Assembly (NCBI RefSeq): GCF_002777255.1
Contig: NZ_CP017634.1
Span: 5,096,903-5,160,902, forward strand
DNA from: Candidatus Formimonas warabiya
GTDB taxonomy: Bacteria; Bacillota; Dehalobacteriia; Dehalobacteriales; Dehalobacteriaceae
DNA: 64,000 nt
Direction of reading: 5' to 3'
This document shows, one piece after another, positions 1-8,600 of the stretch; the first letter of the stretch is position 1; the number at the start of each line of letters is the position of its first letter. The position numbers were made by a program, and so were the translations under genes. The notes under the pieces are model-generated. The model searched no databases and was not told the origin of the DNA. It saw only the letters and a program-made list of their open reading frames with translations.

Positions 1-1104
1 CAGTTGACCGGCCAGGTCCTTTGTGGTTTCCGAATTGTAGATGCTGGGCATGTTCACGAGCATCACATGGGCCGGATCCAGGACCTGGGTATAAAGACAG
101 GCGTTTACCGCAGAATCGATACCTCCGGAAATCCCAATCACCACCTTTTGCATGCCGATGGCATGCAAAAAATGTTTTAAACCGTAAGTAAGAGCCTGAT
201 AAATATTGGAGATATCCCAGTCATCCGGAACGGAAAGGATGTTTTGGGAACCTGACTGCACGTGGTGATCAAAGTCAACGCAGGCCAATTGGGCAGAAAA
301 GGCCGGACAAAAGGCCGTAACTTCACCTGCCGGATTGTAGACAGAACTAAAACCGTCGAAGGTATAAACGGTTTTTCCGTTGTTCTGAATACCCGTACTG
401 TTCAAATAGATCAGGGGGATGCCGGTTTCTTTTACCTGCTGGGAGAAAACCCGGTTTCTTTTATTGTTTTTGCCCAGGGTAAAAGGAGAACTGGAAATAT
501 TAATAAAAATATCCACAGGACTGTTTTGAGACATCAGGGCCATGGGCTTAAGGGCATAATCATCACTCCATCCGTCTTCACAGAGCAGACAGCCTAAGCG
601 TACCGGTTGCCCCTCGATGGTCACCTGTACAGGCTGGAGAAGCTGTTCTACAGGCTTGCCCAGCTCCAGAGCCAGTTGGGGGAGGCTGAAAAAATGCCTG
701 CTGTCGTCAAACTCCCGGTAATTGGGGTGGAGGGTCTTAATCCGGAAGGGATAGGGGAAATTATCTTCTCCCCATAATTTGCCGTCTTTGGCCACAAAAC
801 AAGCGTTATATTTGCGTACCCGCCCGTCGTCTCCCGTTTTGTCCCAATCAATGCCCACGTTGCCGAAAACCACGCAGATTCCTGACGATTCCCGAACAAT
901 CCGGGTTCCCCATGCTTCACAGTCTCTCAGATAAGCCTGCTGTTCCCAGGTATCACCCAGTAAATAACCGGGAATGCACAATTCCGGAAATAGGATGATT
1001 TGGGCCCCTTTTTCTTTGGCCTGCCCCATCATTTGCTCCATGGTACGGGTATTCAAGTCAGGCCTTCCGGGGATAACTTCCATCTGTCCTAAAGCAATTT
1101 TCAA
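1..1104 (-). CDS. nadE: Glutamine-dependent NAD+ synthetase, N-terminal part (runs off the left edge)
   Basis: Last step of NAD synthesis: amidation of nicotinic acid adenine dinucleotide using ammonia released from glutamine. Reading leftward from a TTG at 1102-1104 gives MKIALGQMEVIPGRPDLNTR, the start of a nitrilase-fold glutaminase domain. Its Glu is in FPELCIPGY, its Lys in DGKLWGED and its Cys in LGCLLCEDGW. A synthetase domain follows with the PP-loop GISGGIDSA near residue 320. A GGAGG lies about 10 bases before the TTG. The reading frame is open to the window edge, so the C-terminal half of the synthetase domain is missing only because the window ends. It is divergent from argH. The two-domain form is the glutamine-using type, not the ammonia-only type. 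Confidence 0.93.
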   Translation of the reverse strand, partial: MKIALGQMEVIPGRPDLNTRTMEQMMGQAKEKGAQIILFPELCIPGYLLGDTWEQQAYLRDCEAWGTRIVRESSGICVVFGNVGIDWDKTGDDGRVRKYNACFVAKDGKLWGEDNFPYPFRIKTLHPNYREFDDSRHFFSLPQLALELGKPVEQLLQPVQVTIEGQPVRLGCLLCEDGWSDDYALKPMALMSQNSPVDIFINISSSPFTLGKNNKRNRVFSQQVKETGIPLIYLNSTGIQNNGKTVYTFDGFSSVYNPAGEVTAFCPAFSAQLACVDFDHHVQSGSQNILSVPDDWDISNIYQALTYGLKHFLHAIGMQKVVIGISGGIDSAVNACLYTQVLDPAHVMLVNMPSIYNSETTKDLAGQL

Positions 1105-1242
1105 GGTTCCGATCCTCCATTTTTAGTGCTGGTGTTATTCTTTCCATTTTTTCGGCATCAAACAGTGAAATCCTTTTAGCATCCTAAAAAGGGAAATATT
1201 TTTCCCGAAAGAAAGGGGGGCATTTTCATTATTGACTAAATC

Positions 1243-1251
1243 TGGTATACT
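1243..1251 (+). promoter_or_regulatory. Extended -10 promoter element for argH
   Basis: TGGTATACT matches the extended -10 form TGn-TATAAT and lies 36 bases before the argH start. The -35 region (about 1223-1228) is poor, which is usual for extended -10 promoters. Confidence 0.5.
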
Positions 1252-1287
1252 AATAAAAAATTTTGCGGAAATTTTGGAGGTTTTAAA

Positions 1288-2673
1288 ATGAAATTATGGG
1301 GCGGCAGGTTTGCCAAAAAAACAGATAAGCTGGTAGAGGATTTCCATTCCTCGATTTCTTTTGACCAGAGGCTATATAAACAGGATATCATGGGGTCCGT
1401 GGCCCATGCTGCCATGCTGGGGAAACAGGGAATTATCAGCCAGGAGGAGGCTGATGTGCTGGTTGCAGGCCTGAAAACCATCTTGCAGGATATTGAGGCG
1501 GGGCAGGTTCATTTTGAAGTTGATGCGGAAGATATTCATATGAATGTGGAAAAAATCCTCACCGAACGGGTGGGCGAGGTGGGGAAAAAACTGCATACGG
1601 CCCGGAGCAGAAACGATCAGATAGCCTTGGACGTGCGCATGTATTTGAAGGAAGAGATCAAAGAAATCACAGGGCTTTTGCTGCACCTCCAGGAAGTACT
1701 CCTTGATTTGGCGGATCAGCATGTTCATACGGTGATGCCGGGCTATACCCACCTGCAAAAGGCTCAGCCCATTACTTTGGCCCATCACCTGATGGCTTAT
1801 TTCCAAATGTTTTCCCGGGACATGGACCGCCTGCACGATTGTTACCGGAGGACGGATGTAATGCCCCTGGGGTCAGGGGCTTTGGCCGGGACGACCTTTC
1901 AGATTGACAGAGAATTCGTCAAGGAGCAGTTAGGCTTTGCCGCTATTACCGCCAACAGTTTGGACGGTGTCTCCGACCGGGACTTTGCCGTGGAATTTTG
2001 TGCTGCCGGTGCGCTGATCATGATGCATTTATCCCGGTTTTCCGAAGAAGTGATCCTATGGTCCAGCCATGAATTCCGCTTTATCACACTGGACGACGGG
2101 TTCAGCACCGGATCCTCCATCATGCCCCAAAAGAAAAATCCGGATGTGGCCGAATTGGTGCGGGGGAAGACGGGCCGGGTTTACGGAGATTTAATGGGTC
2201 TCTTAACGGCTCTGAAGGGGCTGCCCTTGGCCTATAACAAGGACATGCAGGAAGATAAGGAAGCTTTGTTTGACGCCATTGATACGGTGAAAAAGTGCCT
2301 GCTGGTTTTTGCTCCCATGATCGAGACCATGAAAGTGAATGAAAAGATCATGCGCCAAGGGGTAACAGGGGGTTTTATCAATGCCACCGATGCCGCTGAT
2401 TATCTGGCCGCCCGGAATGTGCCTTTCAGACAAGCACATGAGATTGTGGGAAGACTGGTATTGTACTGCGAACAAGCGGGCAAATCCTTGGAAGAGCTAA
2501 GCATGGAGGAGTTAAAAGATTTTTCCCCTCTCTTTGGAGAAGATGTTTATGAAAAAATATCTCCTGAGAAGTGTGTGGAAGCAAGAAACGTACCGGGAGG
2601 GCCCGCTCCCGCAGCGGTGAAAGCGGCAATCAGCAAAGGGCGGCTGTATGTGCACGCATTCAAGGAAAGGTAA
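1288..2673 (+). CDS. argH: Argininosuccinate lyase
   Basis: Cleaves argininosuccinate to arginine and fumarate, the final step of arginine synthesis, in the cytoplasm. The 461-residue length is normal for the family. The fumarase/aspartase superfamily signature GSSIMPQKKNP is at about residues 275-285 and carries the catalytic serine loop. TARSRNDQ (about 105-112) and the HTHLQ-like segment TVMPGYTHLQKAQP (about 150-163) are also present. The ATG follows GGAGG at good spacing. argG, its usual partner, is not in the window, so arginine genes are split here. An ArgA-like acetyltransferase occurs at 39.3 kb. Confidence 0.97.
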   Translation: MKLWGGRFAKKTDKLVEDFHSSISFDQRLYKQDIMGSVAHAAMLGKQGIISQEEADVLVAGLKTILQDIEAGQVHFEVDAEDIHMNVEKILTERVGEVGKKLHTARSRNDQIALDVRMYLKEEIKEITGLLLHLQEVLLDLADQHVHTVMPGYTHLQKAQPITLAHHLMAYFQMFSRDMDRLHDCYRRTDVMPLGSGALAGTTFQIDREFVKEQLGFAAITANSLDGVSDRDFAVEFCAAGALIMMHLSRFSEEVILWSSHEFRFITLDDGFSTGSSIMPQKKNPDVAELVRGKTGRVYGDLMGLLTALKGLPLAYNKDMQEDKEALFDAIDTVKKCLLVFAPMIETMKVNEKIMRQGVTGGFINATDAADYLAARNVPFRQAHEIVGRLVLYCEQAGKSLEELSMEELKDFSPLFGEDVYEKISPEKCVEARNVPGGPAPAAVKAAISKGRLYVHAFKER

Positions 2674-2743
2674 CCCCCAGAGCCGGTTGATAAAGTCTTT
2701 TTAACGATAGCAACAGCATTCACTTGACAGACGAGGGATACTT

Positions 2744-2944
2744 ATGGCAGGCGAAAAAGTAATTGCGCCCTATCTGATTGATGTGGAATTATGCCGGAGA
2801 TGTATGAAGTGTCTTAATTTAGGTTGTCCGGGAATCGTAAGAATCGATCACAAAGTGGTCAGCAACCCCGGCGCATGCCATGGTTGCGGTCTCTGTGCCG
2901 AGGTTTGTCCGGTTCATGCCATTACCAAAGTCAATGATGAATAA
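2744..2944 (+). CDS. Small 4Fe-4S ferredoxin-like protein
   Basis: This 66-residue protein has two cysteine clusters. The first is CRRCMKCLNLGCPG (about residues 17-30), with C-x2-C-x2-C-x4-C spacing. The second is CHGCGLCAEVCP (about 45-56), a classic C-x2-C-x2-C-x3-CP motif. It therefore probably carries two 4Fe-4S clusters. The arrangement resembles the ferredoxin tail of the indolepyruvate ferredoxin oxidoreductase alpha subunit, but no such enzyme gene is nearby. It sits about 80 bases before an Mrp-type ATPase, which handles Fe-S clusters in other bacteria. A role as small electron carrier or cluster-assembly partner is inference. Confidence 0.8.
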   Translation: MAGEKVIAPYLIDVELCRRCMKCLNLGCPGIVRIDHKVVSNPGACHGCGLCAEVCPVHAITKVNDE

Positions 2945-3022
2945 TATCATGGCGTACTTGCGAATCATAGACAAGGGTGTTAGGTAGAGGCTTTTCTAAA
3001 AAATCAATAGGAGTTGTGGTCA

Positions 3023-3796
3023 GTGTCGGCAGGTAAATTTTTGATTCCTCAAAACAGCAGAAGTAAAGTAAAAAATATTGTCGCCGTGATGAGCGGAAAA
3101 GGGGGGGTGGGAAAATCCTCCGTCACCGCACTATTGGGCGGCGACTTAACTAAGAAGGGGTATCAAGTAGGCATTTTGGATGCGGATATTACCGGACCCA
3201 GTATCCCGAAAATGTTCGGCATACACGCCCAGGTTGATCTCGTGGAGAACTTTTTTTTGCCCCCTGAAAAGCATGGGATCAAAATGATGTCCGTCAATTT
3301 TCTGCTGGGAAATGAAAATGATCCGGTGATTTGGAGAAGTCCGGTGATCATCCGGGCGGTGAAAGATTTTTGGGTGAAATGCGCCTGGGGTGATTTAGAT
3401 TATCTGCTCATCGATTTACCTCCCGGCACGGGAGATGTTCCTCTTACCGTGATGCAGAGTATCCCTCTCCAAGGGATGATCGTGGTATCTTCTCCCCATG
3501 ACGTCACCGTGATGATTGTGAAAAAGGCGATTCAGATGGCGAAGAAAGTGGGGATTCCGGTTTTGGCCCTGGTAGAAAACATGAGTTATTTTTCCTGTCC
3601 GTGCTGCGGGCAAACAACCCCGGTATTCGGCAAAAGTAAGGTCCGGGAAGTGGCCCAAGGGGCTGGGATCCCGTTGACGGCCGTTTTGCCTTTGGATCCC
3701 TGCCTGGCCATGCTGCAGGAAGAAGGAAAAATATTTGACTATTCCTTAAAGGAGGACTTGTCCGCTTTACTGGGCAGGAGGGAAGAACAAAAATAA
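3023..3796 (+). CDS. Mrp/NBP35-family ATP-binding protein (Fe-S cluster carrier type)
   Basis: P-loop ATPase of the MinD/Mrp class, thought to bind and transfer Fe-S clusters. Visible features are the deviant Walker A GKGGVGKSS near residue 25, the switch region DADITGPSIPKMFG, the Walker B-like DYLLIDLPPGTGD, and the family motif ENMSYFSCPCC, whose CxxC-type cysteines can bind a cluster at the dimer interface. Start choice: GTG at 3023 has AGGAG nine bases upstream. An in-frame TTG at 3014 overlaps the ribosome binding site and is less likely. It is close behind the small ferredoxin gene and probably cotranscribed with it. Confidence 0.88.
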   Translation: MSAGKFLIPQNSRSKVKNIVAVMSGKGGVGKSSVTALLGGDLTKKGYQVGILDADITGPSIPKMFGIHAQVDLVENFFLPPEKHGIKMMSVNFLLGNENDPVIWRSPVIIRAVKDFWVKCAWGDLDYLLIDLPPGTGDVPLTVMQSIPLQGMIVVSSPHDVTVMIVKKAIQMAKKVGIPVLALVENMSYFSCPCCGQTTPVFGKSKVREVAQGAGIPLTAVLPLDPCLAMLQEEGKIFDYSLKEDLSALLGRREEQK

Positions 3797-3886
3797 CAGG
3801 GCCAGAAAAATCATTTTCGGTTTCCGGCAGGAAACGACGCTTGAAAGAAGAATCTTCCCGAAAGGAGTAATCGTGGGAGTTGGGAG

Positions 3887-4174
3887 ATGCCAAAAACATT
3901 TAACGGTATTTGGTGCGAAAAAAAGGTCTTGTGTCCCCAATGTCTTGTGCCTTCGGGCCCTATTATCAATTATGGTGCGGACCAGCAGGGATTTTGGTTT
4001 AAAGGACGCTGCCCCCATTGCAGTGCCGTGATTAAATGGTACAGGAAAACTGATTTGTCCGTCTCGGAGGCTACCTGGGCAGCGGGGATCCAGTTGAGTT
4101 TATTTGATGAAAAGGAAAAAAGCGCTGGGAAAAAGAAAGCCAGATTAGGACGGATGAAAAGAAAAAATGGTTGA
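3887..4174 (+). CDS. Small zinc-ribbon protein of unknown function
   Basis: The 95-residue product has two CxxC knuckles, CPQC (about residues 16-19) and CPHC (about 42-45). The spacing fits a single zinc ribbon. The C-terminal third is strongly basic (KKKARLGRMKRKNG), which would suit nucleic acid binding. GGGAG lies 7 bases before the ATG. I recognise no specific family. It lies between the Mrp gene and a DegV gene, on the same strand as both. That it is a real gene is supported by the paired cysteines and the ribosome binding site, not by any known homologue. Confidence 0.55.
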   Translation: MPKTFNGIWCEKKVLCPQCLVPSGPIINYGADQQGFWFKGRCPHCSAVIKWYRKTDLSVSEATWAAGIQLSLFDEKEKSAGKKKARLGRMKRKNG

Positions 4175-4252
4175 TAATTCTTTTTTTTCTGGGAAAAATA
4201 GGATGGGAAAGTTTGGAAAGAGCGTAGGATTAAATGAATCAGGAGGCTTGTG

Positions 4253-5098
4253 ATGGCGGAAAAAATTGCGCTGGTAACAGACAGTACCGGTGATTTGTCA
4301 AAGGAGTATGTGGAAGAAAACAATATTCATGTCTTGCCCCTTAAAGTCGTTTACCGGGATAAGGAATATCTGGACCGGGTGGATATTCAACCCGACCAGG
4401 TGTATGAACGTCTTGATCAGGAAATACCGTCAACATCCATGCCTTCTGTGGGAGAAGTGATCGACCTGTTTTCCAGGCTGATCAAAGAAGGGTACAAAGA
4501 AATCTTGTCCATTAATATTTCCAGTGGGCTGAGCGGCACTTTTAATACGGTCCGTTTAGCGGCCAGCCATTTCCCGGGGGTAAAAATTGAAGTTTTAGAC
4601 TCCAAGTCAATCTCCATGGGCATCGGGCTGTTGGTGCAGGAAGCGGCGTCTTTTATCAAAAACGGCGGGAATCTCACCGGTGCGGTAGAGCGCATGCATC
4701 AAATCCGGGATAACCTGAAAGTGATTTTTGTCGTGAAGACACTGGAGTATTTAAAGCGGGGGGGCCGAATCGGCTATGTGTCGGCGGCCATGGGCTGTCT
4801 GCTGGATTTGAAGCCTGTGATCGCGGTAAATCAGGAAGGGAAATATTTTACTTTGGCCAAAGTGCGGGGCCGAAAAAAGTCCCTGGAAAAAATTGTAGAA
4901 ATAGTAAAAGAGGCTGCAGAGAAGAATAGACTCAGACTGGTGGTCATGCACGGGGATGCCAAAGAAGAGGCCAAATGCTTGTTCGAGGAATTGAAAAAGA
5001 TTACCCGGATCAGTGAGATCCGTTTCGGAGAAGTGGGGCCGGTCATAGGGGTTCATACCGGTCCGGGCGTGGTAGGGGTGGCTTTTTATCCGGAATAA
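4253..5098 (+). CDS. DegV-family fatty-acid-binding protein (FakB type)
   Basis: DegV/FakB proteins bind a fatty acid and present it to the kinase FakA for phosphorylation. The N-terminal motif ALVTDSTGDL (about residues 5-14), the pocket segment SINISSGLSGTFNT (about 85-98) and the C-terminal HTGPGVVGVAFYPE are typical, as is the length of 281 residues. AGGAGG at 4241-4246 lies six bases before the ATG at 4253. A GTG three bases earlier is in frame but too close to the ribosome binding site. No FakA (DAK2-domain) gene is in the window. Confidence 0.9.
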   Translation: MAEKIALVTDSTGDLSKEYVEENNIHVLPLKVVYRDKEYLDRVDIQPDQVYERLDQEIPSTSMPSVGEVIDLFSRLIKEGYKEILSINISSGLSGTFNTVRLAASHFPGVKIEVLDSKSISMGIGLLVQEAASFIKNGGNLTGAVERMHQIRDNLKVIFVVKTLEYLKRGGRIGYVSAAMGCLLDLKPVIAVNQEGKYFTLAKVRGRKKSLEKIVEIVKEAAEKNRLRLVVMHGDAKEEAKCLFEELKKITRISEIRFGEVGPVIGVHTGPGVVGVAFYPE

Positions 5099-5126
5099 GG
5101 CTTGGCCCAGGTGAAGGAGGCAGGAA

Positions 5127-5513
5127 GTGTACATCATCGTTGTTGCGGCAGGAATCATCGAACACGAAGGAAAAATTCTTCTGGCCCAGCGTCAAGAAGG
5201 GGCTCACCAGGGGTTAAAATGGGAGTTCCCCGGGGGAAAGCTGGAGTTTGGAGAGACTCCGGAACAATGCCTGGTTCGGGAGATCCAAGAGGAATTAAAC
5301 ATAGAAATCAAAATCGACCAGCTGTTTCAGGTGGTTTCCCATGTGTATGGGGAGAGGCAGGTAGTGCTCATCTGTTATCGGTGTTCCTATCTTTCCGGCG
5401 CACTGGATGCCAAAGAATGCCATAATTTTTGTTGGGTGGAGAAAAAAGATCTCATGAATTACGACTTGGCTCCCGCAGATATTCCGGTGGCCCAAAACCT
5501 TTTAAAAAAGTGA
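5127..5513 (+). CDS. Nudix hydrolase (MutT-like)
   Basis: Hydrolyses nucleoside diphosphates linked to another group, probably a house-cleaning pyrophosphatase of the MutT/NUDT type. The full Nudix box is present at about residues 38-60: GG-x5-E-x7-REIQEELNI. It includes the metal-binding glutamates. The GTG start has GGAGG about six bases upstream. At 128 residues it has the size of a minimal MutT-like enzyme. Substrate (8-oxo-dGTP, CTP or other) cannot be read from the sequence. Confidence 0.88.
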   Translation: MYIIVVAAGIIEHEGKILLAQRQEGAHQGLKWEFPGGKLEFGETPEQCLVREIQEELNIEIKIDQLFQVVSHVYGERQVVLICYRCSYLSGALDAKECHNFCWVEKKDLMNYDLAPADIPVAQNLLKK

Positions 5514-5518
5514 AAAAG

Positions 5519-5583
5519 GCGGGGACGGCCTTCATGTTTTTAACGATCACCGAGCAAACTTCGAAAACACCAGGTGTCCCCGC
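5519..5583. repeat. GCGGGGAC...GTCCCCGC inverted repeat
   Basis: Perfect 8-base arms at 5519-5526 and 5576-5583 flank 49 bases immediately after the Nudix gene. The end also carries ACACCAGGTGT-like symmetry. It resembles the other GGGGAC-bounded hairpin at 36,749. It may act as a terminator between this gene and the convergent surface protein, but has no T-run. Confidence 0.4.
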
Positions 5584-5661
5584 ATGAATTGTAAAATTTA
5601 GTTTTGTCTTTATATGGGCCAAATTTAGAACCTTGGCCCTAATCTTATTTAGAGAAGGATT

Positions 5662-8600
5662 CTACTTCCTCAATAGTTCCAGTAAGGCGCAGACCATTTT
5701 GGCTGTTTCCGCGCGGGTGGCCGGCTTTTGCGGATTAAAATTCTGTGCCGCGTCACCATTGATGATCCCTGCTCTGGCAAGCAATTCAATGCTTGACGCC
5801 GCCCAATCGGAAAAGCTCCCTGCGTCGGCAAACCCAACAGCCTCCTTCCCTGCCAGCTCCGCCATTTTATCCTCACCGACTGCCCGCACCAGCATTACGG
5901 CAATTTCTTCCCGGGTAATATTGTGATTCGGCTTAGCCGAACCATCCTCGTAACCGGAAATAATACCCGCTGATGCGGCAGTATTCATAAACTCGGCATA
6001 CCAGGCAGTACTGTCCACATCTGAAAATAAAGCTGCTGAATCTCCTGCCTCAATTTCAAGGGCAAGAACGATTATCTTCATAAATTCAGCACGTGTTACT
6101 TTTCCTGCCGGGTCAAAACCGCCATCACCTCTCCCCGATAAGATGCCCATTTCGCTTAATTTTTCGATATAACTTACTGCCCATTCATAGGAAACGGGAA
6201 TATCATTGTATATCTTTGAAATGGATGAGGTTTCCGCTGGTTTGGGTGCTTCATCCGTGGGCGCAGGTGTTGTAGGTGTTGTACTACTACTTGATGAAGG
6301 AGAACCACCGCCGGAAGAGCTGCCGGATTTTTTGGTAAATTTAGCAATCAATGTTGTATCACCGGATGCGGTAAAGGTGTAGGTTGCATTGGAAGATACC
6401 AAGGTTTCGCCAACGTACCAGCCGCTGAATTTGTAACCGCTGTTGGCTGTTGCGACCACTGTTACCTGGGAATTTTTCCGGTATGCACCACTGCCTGCTG
6501 CCGTACCGTTTCCTTCCGCCTGTACCGTGATTGTTACGTTGTCTGCCGTATTTAATGACACGAGATTTTTTTCCGTATCATATGCCCATTTATACAGGTC
6601 AATGCTTTCCGGCAGGGTTGTCGTGAATTGTTGGAGTGCTGCCGCTACAGTACCGTTATCGATATTTGAATTGAGCAGTTCGGCAAAGGATTTGTTTTTC
6701 ATGTCGCCTGCCGTCATTTCCACCAAATTATCGGTAACCTGTCCGTCAACCTGTACCCCAACTCCTGTGGTAGGTATCGTTTCCCCTGCTGATGCAATTA
6801 TGGCATCCTTGTTATAATAGACATGGGAAACCATGGCGATACCGGTATTTCTTCCGGCAAAGACGCCAAGATCCGTAGCGGGATAGGCAACCGAAGTAAC
6901 ATCCCCCATGGCATAGGAGTTAATCACAACACCGGCCTGCATTCCCGCCAGACCGCCTACCGCCGTTCTATTCACCTTATTGCTGGAGCCTGAAACATCA
7001 CCCAGCACATAACAATTAATCACCGCCGTTCTGTTGTTTGAACCCATCATGCCGCCTGCTTCCGACCAATATTCCGATTCGTTTAGAGACGAAACCTTCA
7101 CATCTATTCGGCAATTTGCGATGTAACCTCTGTATGTTTGGCCGATCAGTCCACCGGCGAAATTATTGCCTTCCTCCGTGGTCTTACTGTAAACCTCGCC
7201 TGTTACCGCACAATTGTCTATGACCGCACCTGCCGCATAGCCCGCAAGTGTTCCTGCAATTGTGGAAGCGCTGTTTTCCGCATAAATTGAGACATCTGTG
7301 AGTGTGAGATTTGAAATCTCAGCATTTGTGTCAAGAATACCAAATAAACCGATATATGCGCCATGGGCATATGCAGTGGGGTTTCCTATTGTTAAATTGC
7401 TGATCGCATATCCGTCGCCGTCAAAACTGCCGCAGAAAGCGTAGTCATCTCCGCCCATGGGACTCCAGTTTTCTCCGGCCAGAGAAATATTACCGGCAAG
7501 CTTGACATAGCGGCCTGCAAAATCCTCCCCTTCGTATGTTTCGTCGCCGCTTACATAGGCACCAAAGGCTTTAAGCTCCTCCTTCGTTTTAATGATGTAA
7601 GGGTCTTGCTCTGTTCCTGTGCCGGATGTAAAGAAATCAGGGGCAAAGGCAGTTCTGTAAATGCGGGTATCGCCGTATTGGGCTTTATATAAAGCAATAT
7701 CGATGGCACCAAGGAGTGTTGCCGCGGCATTTGAAAATCCATCCTCCACTTCCACATCAATATCTGTGCTTTGGGTGGCCATAACCGCGTCAATGATTTT
7801 ACCGGCGATCTCAGTAAAGCCGTCTTCTTCGCTATGGGACGTTACCTCTATTGATTTTATCTCATCTCCCGCATAGGGGCTTTCCTTATATGTTGTTATC
7901 GAGACATAGATATATGCGCCGTTTTCATTGCGTGCACGTCCGGTATAGGTTCCATCCTCGTAAACCCGCGGAATTTCTACTGCCGGTTGGATGTCGGCAA
8001 CTGCACCAGTAGGAGTAACCATACCGCCTTGAAGCTCCCACTGCCTCAGCGCAACGCCGCTGGAAAGTTCAACCGGAAAGAGATCATAGTTACTGTTAAG
8101 AAGGGCGGCAAATTCCTCTTCTTGCATCTCTGACGGCGTCTTCCCTGCCACGTCTTTTATAATCCCGCCGTCAACCTCAACAGCAACGCCTTTGGCCGGA
8201 GAGATTTGAGCGCCCTGTACAATCTGAACTGCTTCTTCGTTGTAGTAAGAGTTGTATATTTCTCCAATACCTGTGTTTCTTCCTGTGATCACGCCGATAT
8301 CCGTGGCTTTGGCTGCGGTGGATTGGCCGCCTGTGGCGTAGCTGTTTACAATGTAGCCTGCATTCATACCCGCCATACCGCCCACACAGGTAAGATTGTC
8401 GCCTGCCGAGGCTGCGCCGGTATCACCTAAGCTATAGCAGTTGGCGATCGTTGTTCTGTTGCTTAATCCGATCAGTCCGCCTGCTTCCGCCCAGTAATTT
8501 TCCGCTGCCCGGGCCGACACAGCGGTATCGGTCCAACTGTTGACAATGCTTCCCTGATAGGAAGAGGCTACAAGACCACCTGCCCAGCAATTACCTACAG

